From positions 1 through 6,469 of the forward strand of contig JAGCZE010000363.1 in NCBI GenBank assembly GCA_017960415.1: 6,469 bases of DNA, written 5' to 3'. The position numbers and the translations under genes are program-made. Source of the DNA: Lachnospiraceae bacterium (lineage in GTDB: Bacteria > Bacillota_A > Clostridia > Lachnospirales > Lachnospiraceae). The notes under the pieces are model-generated. The model was not told the DNA's origin, ran no database searches, and saw only the letters and a program-made list of their open reading frames with translations. Below, one piece after another: positions 1 to 6,469 of the stretch (the first letter of the stretch is position 1; every line of letters begins with the position of its first letter).

Positions 1-2010
1 AACCGCAGAAATGATGTTTTCTTCTGCCCCGATCTTGAAGACTACAATATCAGGAATTTCCTGAACCTGATACAGTTGGACGGTTATAATCCGCTTGAGA
101 TAAGGCCGGCAACATTTACGGTCAGAGAAGAAAGCCTCGAGGAAGCTGTAAAGTACATGACAGATGCCTGCTCCGGAAGCAGCCTGAATTGCCGGGGTTC
201 GGAAAATACAGTAGCAGACGGTTTTGCAAAACTTCTTTCAGGAAAGTTTAAGCCCGGTCAGCTGTTCAGATTTATTAACAGCCGCGGACTGAAATTAACG
301 GCCGAGCCAGGAGAACTGATCGAAAAGATCATGCCTCTTTGCAATGGAAATTATGAAGCCGGTTCATCCGAAGGATACTGGACCGATCACTGGGATTATA
401 TCATGGATCTGGTCGAGGATTATCTGTCGATCTATCCTGACAGACTGCATGAACTGATGCATTCGGAAGGATACATGTTCTATGACAGCGCCCTTCAGGT
501 ACGCGACAGGAGTGAAACTTACACTGAAGACGGCACCGCGGTCCGCCAATATGATTCGGCAATATACAACGAGGATAAAATAAAAGAACCCGGATTTACG
601 GCCGGGGAGACCAACTGGAAGAAGAATGCCGACGGCAGTATTGTCAAAACAAGTTTTGCGGTCAAAATGCTCACACTGATGCTGACTAAGACCGCATCAC
701 TGGATTCCTACGGCATGGGGATCGAGATGGAAGGAGGCAAGCCGGGCTGGAATGACGCCATGAACGGTCTGCCTGCAATGTTCGGCAGTTCAATGCCTGA
801 GACTTTTGAACTCGTGAGGATCGTTGATTTTCTGATTGACTCACTTGGAGAGGAAAAACTGGAAATCCCTGTCGAGGTCATGGATTTCTATGAGAATATC
901 AGGGATTTGATCACAAAATATCCACTTCCGGTTCCGATTGAAAATGAACCCGACGGTAATGAAGGCAATGACGATTTTGTATATTGGGATCATGCAGCCG
1001 GTGCAAGAGAAAAGTACAGAAAGACAATTTACAGAGCATTAAGCGGTAAGACCCTTCAGGTAGATGAAAATGATATCAGGGAATTCTGTGTTAAAGTAAA
1101 GCAGAGACTGAACGCCGGGATCGAGAAAGCCAAAACCCTTTCGGGAGGCGAAATTCCGACATATTTTACATATGAACCTACGAACCGGGACCGTAATGAA
1201 GGACCGGACGGAAAAATTTCGATACGGGTTAAGGGATTCCGGGTCAATACCCTTCCGGTATTCCTCGAAGGTCCTGCAAGATATCTTGCCAAAGGAGCTT
1301 CGGATGCCGCGCAGATCCATGAGAAGGTACTTCAGAGCGATCTCTACGACAGAAAACTGAAGATGTTTAAAACAAGCGGATTCCTGGAAGACCTGTCATT
1401 GCAATACGGAAGGATACGGGCTTTTACACCCGGCTGGCTTGAAAGGGAAAGCATATTCCTCCATATGGAGTATAAATATCTTTATGCATTATTGAAGAAC
1501 AGACTCTATACCGAATTCTACGAGGCTATAAAGACAGCTTTTGTTCCGTTTATGGATCCGGCGGTATACGGCAGAAGTATTCTGGAGAATTCATCCTTCA
1601 TAGCTTCAAGCGCCAATCCCGATCCAAAGGTTCACGGAAGAGGCTTTGTTGCGCGGCTTTCCGGCTCAACAACCGAAGTGATCAGTATGTGGATCGCGAT
1701 GTTTATCGGCAACAGAACGTTCTACGTCGAGGACGGCATTCTGAAGATCGGATTTGCTCCGGCACTGGCTACGGATTTTTTTAATGACAACGGTGAGGCA
1801 AGTTGGACCTTTATGGGCAGATGCAGGATAGTATATCACAATCCTTCCCACAGGGCGACCTTCGGAGAGAATGCATCTGCGGTCAGAAGCATAAAGCTTC
1901 TGAATACGGATGGGGAAGAAACAGAGATTGAAGGCAGTATTCTTGAAGGAGAAACGGCTCTTGCATTGAGAGAAGGGCGGATCATCCGGATTGATGCATA
2001 TATGGAATAG
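1..2010 (+). CDS. GH94-like (clan GH-Q) beta-glucan phosphorylase, 5'-truncated by window edge
   Basis: The frame is open from base 1 to TAG at 2008-2010, giving 669 visible residues. The first in-frame TTG (76) is not a real start, because family-like sequence (NLIQLDGYNPLEIRP, codons from 58) runs straight through it, so the N-terminal domain lies upstream of the window. Seen in order: YWTDHW (376-393), which I equate with the GH94 substrate loop GFRDxLQD; MGIEMEGGKPGWNDAMNGLP (715-774), whose Asp codon at 754 is the candidate general acid; PGWLERESIFLHMEY (1429-1473); and HGRGF plus LSGSTTE (1633-1677), matching the phosphate-binding TGTA-type loop near the GH94 C-terminus. The family transfers glucose from a beta-glucoside to phosphate, releasing alpha-glucose 1-phosphate. 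I recall relatives of about 1100 residues annotated 'cellobiose phosphorylase', a length also shared by GH149 and by GH94 1,2-beta-oligoglucan phosphorylases, so linkage specificity is not settled. The GH17 gene next door favours beta-1,3. It precedes that gene by 27 nt and is likely co-transcribed. Family is fairly sure; substrate is not. Confidence 0.8.
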   Translation, partial: NRRNDVFFCPDLEDYNIRNFLNLIQLDGYNPLEIRPATFTVREESLEEAVKYMTDACSGSSLNCRGSENTVADGFAKLLSGKFKPGQLFRFINSRGLKLTAEPGELIEKIMPLCNGNYEAGSSEGYWTDHWDYIMDLVEDYLSIYPDRLHELMHSEGYMFYDSALQVRDRSETYTEDGTAVRQYDSAIYNEDKIKEPGFTAGETNWKKNADGSIVKTSFAVKMLTLMLTKTASLDSYGMGIEMEGGKPGWNDAMNGLPAMFGSSMPETFELVRIVDFLIDSLGEEKLEIPVEVMDFYENIRDLITKYPLPVPIENEPDGNEGNDDFVYWDHAAGAREKYRKTIYRALSGKTLQVDENDIREFCVKVKQRLNAGIEKAKTLSGGEIPTYFTYEPTNRDRNEGPDGKISIRVKGFRVNTLPVFLEGPARYLAKGASDAAQIHEKVLQSDLYDRKLKMFKTSGFLEDLSLQYGRIRAFTPGWLERESIFLHMEYKYLYALLKNRLYTEFYEAIKTAFVPFMDPAVYGRSILENSSFIASSANPDPKVHGRGFVARLSGSTTEVISMWIAMFIGNRTFYVEDGILKIGFAPALATDFFNDNGEASWTFMGRCRIVYHNPSHRATFGENASAVRSIKLLNTDGEETEIEGSILEGETALALREGRIIRIDAYME

Positions 2011-2024
2011 TTATTGGTTATTAC

Positions 2025-2032
2025 AGAAGGAG
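2025..2032 (+). promoter_or_regulatory. Ribosome-binding site deciding the GH17 start
   Basis: AGAAGGAG lies 5 nt before ATG 2038 in the 27-nt gap after the first gene. It supports ATG 2038 over the longer TTG start at 2014, which sits 3 nt after the preceding stop codon, has no Shine-Dalgarno sequence in front of it, and would add eight residues not expected in the family. Confidence 0.85.
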
Positions 2033-2037
2033 CATTC

Positions 2038-2961
2038 ATGGAACTATGGCACAACGGGAAGGCGATCTGTTATTCGGGATACCGCGAAGGACAGAGCCCG
2101 CGGACAGGTATTTGTCCGTCCTATGATGAAGTATTACAGGATCTGAAGATCCTGGTAAATGACGGTTACCGCTATATCAGGATGTATGAGCCGAATGCGC
2201 ATGCACGCACTGCGTTAAGGGTGATAAGGGACGAGAAACTGCCCCTGAAGGTTATGCTCGGGATCGATCCGAAACGTGAATTCAACAATATCGGCTGTCC
2301 CTGGATCAAGGAAACCCTGAGCGCGTCTCATTTACAGAAAAACGCGGCTTACAATGACAGGGCATTAAAGAAGCTTATAACATTGGCCAACGAATACAGG
2401 GATGAGATATGCTGTGTTTCGGTCGGAAATGAGAACAGGCCGAGCTGGGGTTCCGATCTTGTGACTTCGGACAGACTCGTCGAATTTGCGATCAAGCTAA
2501 AAGCAGGCTGTGAACAGCCTGTGACATATAACGAGGGAACCTCCGAGTGGCTTCATCTTGAAAAGCTCGTAGACGTGATCGATATCATTTCGATCCACAG
2601 CTATCCTTTGTGGAACGGAGTTTCAGCCGACAAAGCACTCGCAATGAACAAAGACGATTACAGGCTGATAAAGAACAGATATCCCGGAAAAGAAGTCATT
2701 TTCACCGAATGCGGATGGGCAACAAAGAGCAACAGCAGCGCAATGAAGACCGATCAGGTTAATGAACGTACTCAGGTGGGATATATCAAGTCATTATGGA
2801 AATGGACCGAAGAAGAAGGCATCACCGTTTTTATCTTTGAAGCGTTTGATGAGCCCTGGAAAGGTTCGGAAGATGACGACGAACCCGAAAAACACTGGGG
2901 TATTTACAACGTCGACAGGACAAAAAAGCTTGCTTGGCAGGAGGATAACAGTCAATGGTAA
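2038..2961 (+). CDS. Cytoplasmic GH17-family beta-1,3-glucanase / glucanosyltransferase-like protein
   Basis: A 307-residue single-domain protein resembling the bacterial GH17 exo-beta-1,3-glucanase-like group. Early residues (YREGQSPRTG, then YRYIRMYEPN) fit the first strands of a (beta/alpha)8 barrel. VGNE places the acid/base at Glu132 (codon 2431), ISIHSYPLW starts near residue 185 (His187), and FTECGWAT places the nucleophile at Glu224 (codon 2707). FEAFDEPWKG (Glu268) and KHWGIYNVDR close the barrel, so every expected active-site landmark is present. GH17 enzymes are retaining and hydrolyse or transglycosylate beta-1,3-glucan. The N-terminus (MELWHNGKAICYSG) has no hydrophobic signal segment and there is no transmembrane helix or carbohydrate-binding module, so it should act inside the cell on imported oligosaccharides. 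It lies between two phosphorylase genes and overlaps the regulator start by 7 nt. Family assignment is strong. Endo, exo or transferase mode cannot be read from sequence. Confidence 0.88.
   Translation: MELWHNGKAICYSGYREGQSPRTGICPSYDEVLQDLKILVNDGYRYIRMYEPNAHARTALRVIRDEKLPLKVMLGIDPKREFNNIGCPWIKETLSASHLQKNAAYNDRALKKLITLANEYRDEICCVSVGNENRPSWGSDLVTSDRLVEFAIKLKAGCEQPVTYNEGTSEWLHLEKLVDVIDIISIHSYPLWNGVSADKALAMNKDDYRLIKNRYPGKEVIFTECGWATKSNSSAMKTDQVNERTQVGYIKSLWKWTEEEGITVFIFEAFDEPWKGSEDDDEPEKHWGIYNVDRTKKLAWQEDNSQW
2939..2944 (+). promoter_or_regulatory. Ribosome-binding site of the LacI-family gene
   Basis: A perfect AGGAGG lies inside the last codons of the GH17 gene, 10 nt before ATG 2955. It makes re-initiation or independent initiation at the overlapping start plausible and supports that start. 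Confidence 0.85.
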
Positions 2962-3953
2962 CTATTAAGGATGTAGCCAGAGAATCGGGTGTAGCGATCT
3001 CCACCGTTTCAAACGTTTTGAACAATGTCGGCAATGTCAGCGCAGAGACTTCGAAACGCGTTATGGAGACTGTCGAACGCTTAAAATACGTTCCGAATGT
3101 AAATGCTAAATATCTGAAATCCTGTAAGAAAAACACGATCGGGTTGTTTCTTTCAAGCATACAGGGAGATTTCTACAGACAGCTGATACAGGCTGTTCAT
3201 ATACAATGCAAGATTAACGGCTACATGCTGAATATTTACGTAAGCAACGAAAATACCAGCGAAGAAATCTACGGAATGATCCTAAGCTCCGGCGTTGAAG
3301 GCGCCATCATCATGAACGACGGACTCGGTGATGAGTACATGGAAAGGCTTGAGCGGATCAACATGCCGATGGTATTTATCGATCGTGAATATCATTCCGA
3401 GAAAATGTCAAGTGTCGTGATCGACAATGATTACGGTGTGACCCAGGCGGTCGAGTATCTGATCAAGCTCGGACACCGCAGGATCGGATATATGCACGGA
3501 GTACAGAATTTTGATGAAAAAGCCAGATTTAAAGCCTATTGTAAGGTAATGAAAAAGTATGATTTTCCTGTTGAGGAGAAATTCATCCTGAACGGTTATT
3601 TCGAGGAAGCCATCGCATACAGCGAGATGTATCTGATGCTTGTAAGAGGTGCAGAACTCCCCGACGCATTCTTCTGTGCAAATGACGAAATGGCCTGGGG
3701 ATGCATTCGCGCAATGCAGGCAATGGGAGTTCAGGTTCCCGAGCAGGTCAGCATAGTCGGATTCGACGATTCTATCCTGGCTCCTTATTACAGACCGGGA
3801 CTTACAACTGTTCATTCCCCTGTTGTAGAACTCGGAAGCAAGAGCGCTACGGAGATCATACGCCTGGTACGCAGGGAGGGCATTGAAGAAGGCACCAGTA
3901 TAAGACTTGATCCTCAGCTTGTTCTGAGAGATTCATGCCGGCTTTCGAAATAA
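2955..3953 (+). CDS. LacI/GalR-family transcriptional regulator
   Basis: A full-length 332-residue LacI-family protein. The N-terminal helix-turn-helix is textbook: TIKDVARESGVAISTVSNVLN (residues 3-23), followed by VSAETSKRVMETVERLKYVPN and a hinge helix VNAKYLK with the minor-groove Leu at 54. The sugar-binding core follows: NTIGLFLSS (from 60), GHRRIGYMHG in mid-protein, FFCANDEMAWG (Asn243-Asp244) and IVGFDDS (269-273), ending in the usual dimer-core tail. Proteins of this kind bind a palindromic operator and let go, or bind, on sensing a sugar or sugar phosphate. Here the likely effector is a beta-gluco-oligosaccharide or an intermediate of its breakdown, inferred only from the neighbours. 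The ATG lies inside the stop region of the GH17 gene (ATGGTAA, 7-nt overlap), so the two are probably translationally coupled. Being inside the operon it would control its own level. No operator can be assigned securely, because the operon promoter is outside the window. Confidence 0.95.
   Translation: MVTIKDVARESGVAISTVSNVLNNVGNVSAETSKRVMETVERLKYVPNVNAKYLKSCKKNTIGLFLSSIQGDFYRQLIQAVHIQCKINGYMLNIYVSNENTSEEIYGMILSSGVEGAIIMNDGLGDEYMERLERINMPMVFIDREYHSEKMSSVVIDNDYGVTQAVEYLIKLGHRRIGYMHGVQNFDEKARFKAYCKVMKKYDFPVEEKFILNGYFEEAIAYSEMYLMLVRGAELPDAFFCANDEMAWGCIRAMQAMGVQVPEQVSIVGFDDSILAPYYRPGLTTVHSPVVELGSKSATEIIRLVRREGIEEGTSIRLDPQLVLRDSCRLSK
3006..3023. promoter_or_regulatory. Possible intragenic LacI-type operator (near-palindrome with AAACGTTT core)
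   Basis: GTTTCAAACGTTTTGAAC is an 18-bp imperfect palindrome centred on CG (3014/3015), with seven of nine half-site positions matching and a perfect AAACGTTT core, the general form of LacI-family operators. It lies within the codons for VSNVLN in the DNA-binding domain, whose conserved sequence could produce it by chance. Roadblock-style autoregulation is possible but unproven. Confidence 0.2.
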
Positions 3954-4001
3954 ATTATATTTTTTATTGGAATATCCCTGAAACAAGGCATTTATCAGAT
4001 C
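3954..4001 (+). other. 48-nt AT-rich intergenic spacer with weak ribosome-binding site
   Basis: The only gap longer than 30 nt in the window. It holds an AT-rich run (ATTATATTTTTTATT) without a GC stem before it, so I do not call a terminator. The only Shine-Dalgarno-like string is AAGG at 3985-3988, 13 nt from ATG 4002, which is weak and distant compared with the two upstream genes. Initiation of the downstream phosphorylase may therefore be inefficient. Confidence 0.5.
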
Positions 4002-6469
4002 ATGAAAGGAACGATATTTAAGAACATGTCATACAGATTTACGGACAATGAGGGAACGTTCGAGCTCGAAAATGCAGGTGCCGTTCCGTACCTGTATTTT
4101 CCGCTGTGTAACGAAGCCGGGATAATGAGCTGCATTACGCCTTCCCTCGGCGGAGATATCAAGCTTGACCAGAACCATTTTATCATGCAGCCTGTAAGTG
4201 TTGAGGATCTGCATAACAACAAAAGCGCAAGAAATTTCTGGCTCAGATTTGATGACGGGCAGTTAAGAAGCGCTTCAGGCGCATCGGTCTGGCAAAAAGC
4301 CGAAAAGGATCCCACAGACGGATATCCGAAGCTGCGTGCCGGCTTGCTGTGGCATCAGACAGAAAATGAGATAAGATACAATGATACATGTGTCAGATCG
4401 GTGATAACGGGATTTGTTCCCACAGACCCCACTACAGCCGAAATAATGCATGTTTCTCTCGAAAATACTGGCAGAACGGAAGCCTCTTTCGATCCGATAG
4501 CAGTGATCCCGATGTATGGAAGATCGGCTGCGAACATCAGGGATCACAGGCATGTAACGAGTCTTTTGCACCGGATAAGTACCGAAAAATACGGTGTCAG
4601 GGTAAAACCTACATTGAGTTTTGATGAAAGAGGGCACTTAAAAAACGATACAGAATATTTTACGTTGGGATGTACCGGGGAAGGGGATAGTCCCGAAGCT
4701 TTTTATCCGACCGTGACCGATATCATAGGAGAGGGCGGAGATTTTGAATATCCGCTGGGGCTTGTAAATTCCCGAACAACCTGCGACTGTACAGCTGATA
4801 AGCTGTCTTCCGGAAATACCTGCAACAGCATGGCTCGTGATAAAAAGAAGAATAATTGGGAAGACGGATGCGGTATCGGACAGACATATGAAGGTGTTGA
4901 GGCTGCCGGTGGATTGAGATTCCCACATCGCGTTCTGGCCCCCGGGGAAAAGGCCGATTTTATCATATTTATCGGGGCAAAAAAAGCCAATGACAGTTAC
5001 AATGACGCGGCTGAAATCATCAAACGTTTTGGCAACACCGAAAAGCTCAAAAAGGCTTTTGAAGAAAACAGAAGATTCTGGATCAAAAAAGCAGCATCGG
5101 GACTTCCTGAAAAGATTTACAGCCTGAAGGAGGTCGGCGGAGCAGATTCTGATACACCTGCCGGAACTGTGGAAGATGCAAGTATACGATCAGACGGATT
5201 CTGGCTTTGGGTTGGGGTTGAACCTGTTCTCAGGAGGATATTCGGATGCTCGTTCCTGCCGTACCATGATTACGGTAAAGGCGGCCGCGGTTGGAGAGAC
5301 CTGTGGCAGGATTGTCTGGCACTTATGCTTGGGGATCCTCTTGAAGTAAGGGAACTGTTGATCAATAACTTTGCCGGAGTACGGGCAGACGGCACAAATG
5401 CCACGATCATAGGATTAAAACCCGGAGAATTCATTGCCGACCGCAACGGTATTGCCAGAGTCTGGATGGACCACGGGGTCTGGCCGTGGATCACCGTGCA
5501 GCTGTATATGGAATTGTCCTGCGATACTGACTTTGTAAAAGAAGAACAGTACTATTTTAAGGACATCCTGTGCTGCCGCGCCAAGGACACAGATCTTCTT
5601 TCAAATGAAATACACGGTAAAGATTTGGACACTGTCGGGGAGAGCGCCGGTAATACAACGGGAGATACCGGCTCGGAGAGCAGGGATACCGATAATACAA
5701 AGGACTGTACAGATCGGGAAAGCGGCAATTTCAACATTCTCTGTGACAGAACCGGGCGTGAGTACCGCGGAAGCATACTTGAACATATCCTTCTGATGCA
5801 CATAACCGCCGCCTGTGACGTGGGTGAGCACGGGCATATGCTTTTACGGGGCGCGGATTGGAACGATGCCCTCGATATGGCGCCTGAACGCGGTGAAAGC
5901 GTTGCGTTTACGATGGCATATGCCGGAAATTTAAAGGAAATTTCAGTTTTTTTGGCCGGAAAATCCGATAAATACTATATTCTTAATGAGCTGAACAATA
6001 TGATAGATGAGCTCGCGGAAGCTTCGGGACAACAACATACGATTTCCTCACTTTATCAAAAGAAGCGCGAAATCCTTGATAAATACTGTGATCTTGTAAG
6101 ACACGACGTATCGGGAGAAAAAACGGAAATATCCGCAGACCGGCTTTCGGAAAAACTTGATCTGATCGCCGCGTCGATCATGGAGCAGGTCAGGAACAAC
6201 GAATATATGACCGACGGAGAACTCGGATGGTTCAACGGATATTATGATAATGACGGGCTGCCCGTCGAAAGCCTCAAAGATCAAAGATTGATGCTGACAA
6301 GCGCGGTATTTGCCATAATGTCAGGAACAGCGACGGATGAACAGACCGGGGCATTGATCAGAACAGCCGACAGATATCTGTGCAGTCCGAAAAACGGCGG
6401 ATACAGGCTGAATACAAGATTTGAGGATGAAGAAAGATATGCCCGCAAGCTGGGCCGCATGTTTGGATT
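4002..6469 (+). CDS. GH94/GH161-like (clan GH-Q) beta-glucan phosphorylase, 3'-truncated by window edge
   Basis: The frame is open from ATG 4002 to the window end with no stop: 822 complete codons plus two bases. The N-terminal beta-sandwich carries PLCNEAGIMSCITPSLGGD and PVSVEDLHNNKSARNFW. The helical barrel carries VEPVLRRIFGCSFLPYHDYG (406-425); GGRGWRDLWQD (427-437), equivalent to the GH94 sugar-binding GFRDQLQD; GTNATIIGLKPGEFIADRNG, then VWMDHGVWPW (487-496); and GADWNDALDMA (617-627), whose Asp622 (codon 5865) is the expected general acid, followed by GESVAFTMAY. The last visible part (GWFNGYYDNDG, ATDEQ, GGYRLNTRF) is family-like. The phosphate-binding C-terminal loop should lie beyond the window. 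The reaction is phosphorolysis of beta-glucosidic bonds to alpha-glucose 1-phosphate. A GH161-type beta-1,3-oligoglucan phosphorylase is my best guess given the GH17 neighbour. There is no signal peptide, so it is cytoplasmic. Odd features are three polar segments that look inserted: residues about 257-300 (four Cys), 375-398 and 539-576. The next in-frame ATG (4026) is a less likely start. Confidence 0.82.
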   Translation, partial: MKGTIFKNMSYRFTDNEGTFELENAGAVPYLYFPLCNEAGIMSCITPSLGGDIKLDQNHFIMQPVSVEDLHNNKSARNFWLRFDDGQLRSASGASVWQKAEKDPTDGYPKLRAGLLWHQTENEIRYNDTCVRSVITGFVPTDPTTAEIMHVSLENTGRTEASFDPIAVIPMYGRSAANIRDHRHVTSLLHRISTEKYGVRVKPTLSFDERGHLKNDTEYFTLGCTGEGDSPEAFYPTVTDIIGEGGDFEYPLGLVNSRTTCDCTADKLSSGNTCNSMARDKKKNNWEDGCGIGQTYEGVEAAGGLRFPHRVLAPGEKADFIIFIGAKKANDSYNDAAEIIKRFGNTEKLKKAFEENRRFWIKKAASGLPEKIYSLKEVGGADSDTPAGTVEDASIRSDGFWLWVGVEPVLRRIFGCSFLPYHDYGKGGRGWRDLWQDCLALMLGDPLEVRELLINNFAGVRADGTNATIIGLKPGEFIADRNGIARVWMDHGVWPWITVQLYMELSCDTDFVKEEQYYFKDILCCRAKDTDLLSNEIHGKDLDTVGESAGNTTGDTGSESRDTDNTKDCTDRESGNFNILCDRTGREYRGSILEHILLMHITAACDVGEHGHMLLRGADWNDALDMAPERGESVAFTMAYAGNLKEISVFLAGKSDKYYILNELNNMIDELAEASGQQHTISSLYQKKREILDKYCDLVRHDVSGEKTEISADRLSEKLDLIAASIMEQVRNNEYMTDGELGWFNGYYDNDGLPVESLKDQRLMLTSAVFAIMSGTATDEQTGALIRTADRYLCSPKNGGYRLNTRFEDEERYARKLGRMFG
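5639..5700 (+). repeat. Imperfect direct repeats in a low-complexity coding insertion
   Basis: GGAGAGC (5639-5645 and 5675-5681), TAATACAA (5651-5658 and 5693-5700) and GATACCG (5664-5670 and 5685-5691) each recur within about 60 nt at spacings of 36, 42 and 21 nt. They encode the Gly/Thr/Asp/Ser-rich stretch at residues 547-567 of the second phosphorylase. The pattern suggests growth of a surface loop by slippage or short duplication, all in frame. Confidence 0.45.

Noticed and set aside
76..78. TTG at 76 as the start of the first gene
   Set aside because: The frame is open to base 1 and family-like residues (NLIQLDGYNPL) span this point, so the gene begins outside the window.
1039..1320. 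Antisense open frames over the phosphorylase genes (for example 1039-1320 and 4638-4928, minus strand)
   Set aside because: They lie wholly within well-supported genes with clear family motifs, lack good ribosome-binding sites and recognisable domains, and look like shadows of sense-strand codon use.
1711..1720. AGAACGTTCT palindrome in the first phosphorylase gene as an operator
   Set aside because: It is deep inside coding sequence and within chance expectation, with no partner site found near a start.
3954..3966. T-rich run after the regulator stop as a Rho-independent terminator
   Set aside because: No GC-rich inverted repeat precedes the run; TTTCGAAA at 3943-3950 is only a short palindrome without a loop.
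3967..3995. Possible promoter (TTGGAA, 17-nt spacer, ATTTAT) in the gap before the second phosphorylase
   Set aside because: The -10 element is poor, it would leave only a few bases of leader and would overlap the likely ribosome-binding region. AT-rich spacers produce such matches easily.
4059..4070. Perfect 12-bp palindrome TTCGAGCTCGAA near the start of the second phosphorylase
   Set aside because: One to two such palindromes are expected by chance in 6.5 kb, and it is simply the codons for Phe-Glu-Leu-Glu.
4791..4806. Small hairpin ACAGCT-GATA-AGCTGT in the second phosphorylase gene
   Set aside because: A 6-bp stem inside coding sequence with no extension or U-run, not convincing as a regulatory element.

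Overview
The window is a compact, single-strand (+) carbohydrate-utilisation segment. It holds four head-to-tail genes with almost no intergenic space: the 3' two-thirds of a large GH94-like phosphorylase (1-2010), a small cytoplasmic GH17-type beta-glucanase or transglycosylase (2038-2961), a LacI/GalR-family regulator (2955-3953), and a second, different GH94/GH161-like phosphorylase whose 3' end runs off the window (4002-6469). Gaps are 27 nt, a 7-nt overlap and 48 nt. No terminator is visible between the genes, so they probably form one transcription unit that starts upstream and continues downstream of the window.

The organism is most likely a Bacillota (Firmicutes) member, probably a gut or rumen Lachnospiraceae. 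This rests on strong AGGAG-type ribosome-binding sites, moderate GC by eye, a LacI-type regulator inside the operon, and phosphorylase families of the kind found in that group. It is an inference from style and remembered family members, not a search result.

Functional reading: GH17 enzymes act on beta-1,3-glucans, while GH94, GH149 and GH161 enzymes (clan GH-Q) phosphorolyse beta-glucosidic bonds to alpha-glucose 1-phosphate. The visible GH17 and the second phosphorylase have no signal peptide. The simplest model is that imported beta-1,3-gluco-oligosaccharides (laminarin, callose, yeast or mixed-linkage glucan fragments) are trimmed or rearranged by GH17 in the cytoplasm and then phosphorolysed by two enzymes of different chain-length or linkage preference, under LacI-type control. 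The importer is not in the window. Beta-1,2-glucan specificity for one of the phosphorylases cannot be excluded.

The most unusual items are the pairing of two divergent phosphorylases around one GH17 gene, a non-canonical GWND active-site motif in the first, and low-complexity and Cys-containing segments that look like insertions in the second. There are no RNA genes, mobile elements, CRISPR arrays or broken genes in the window.
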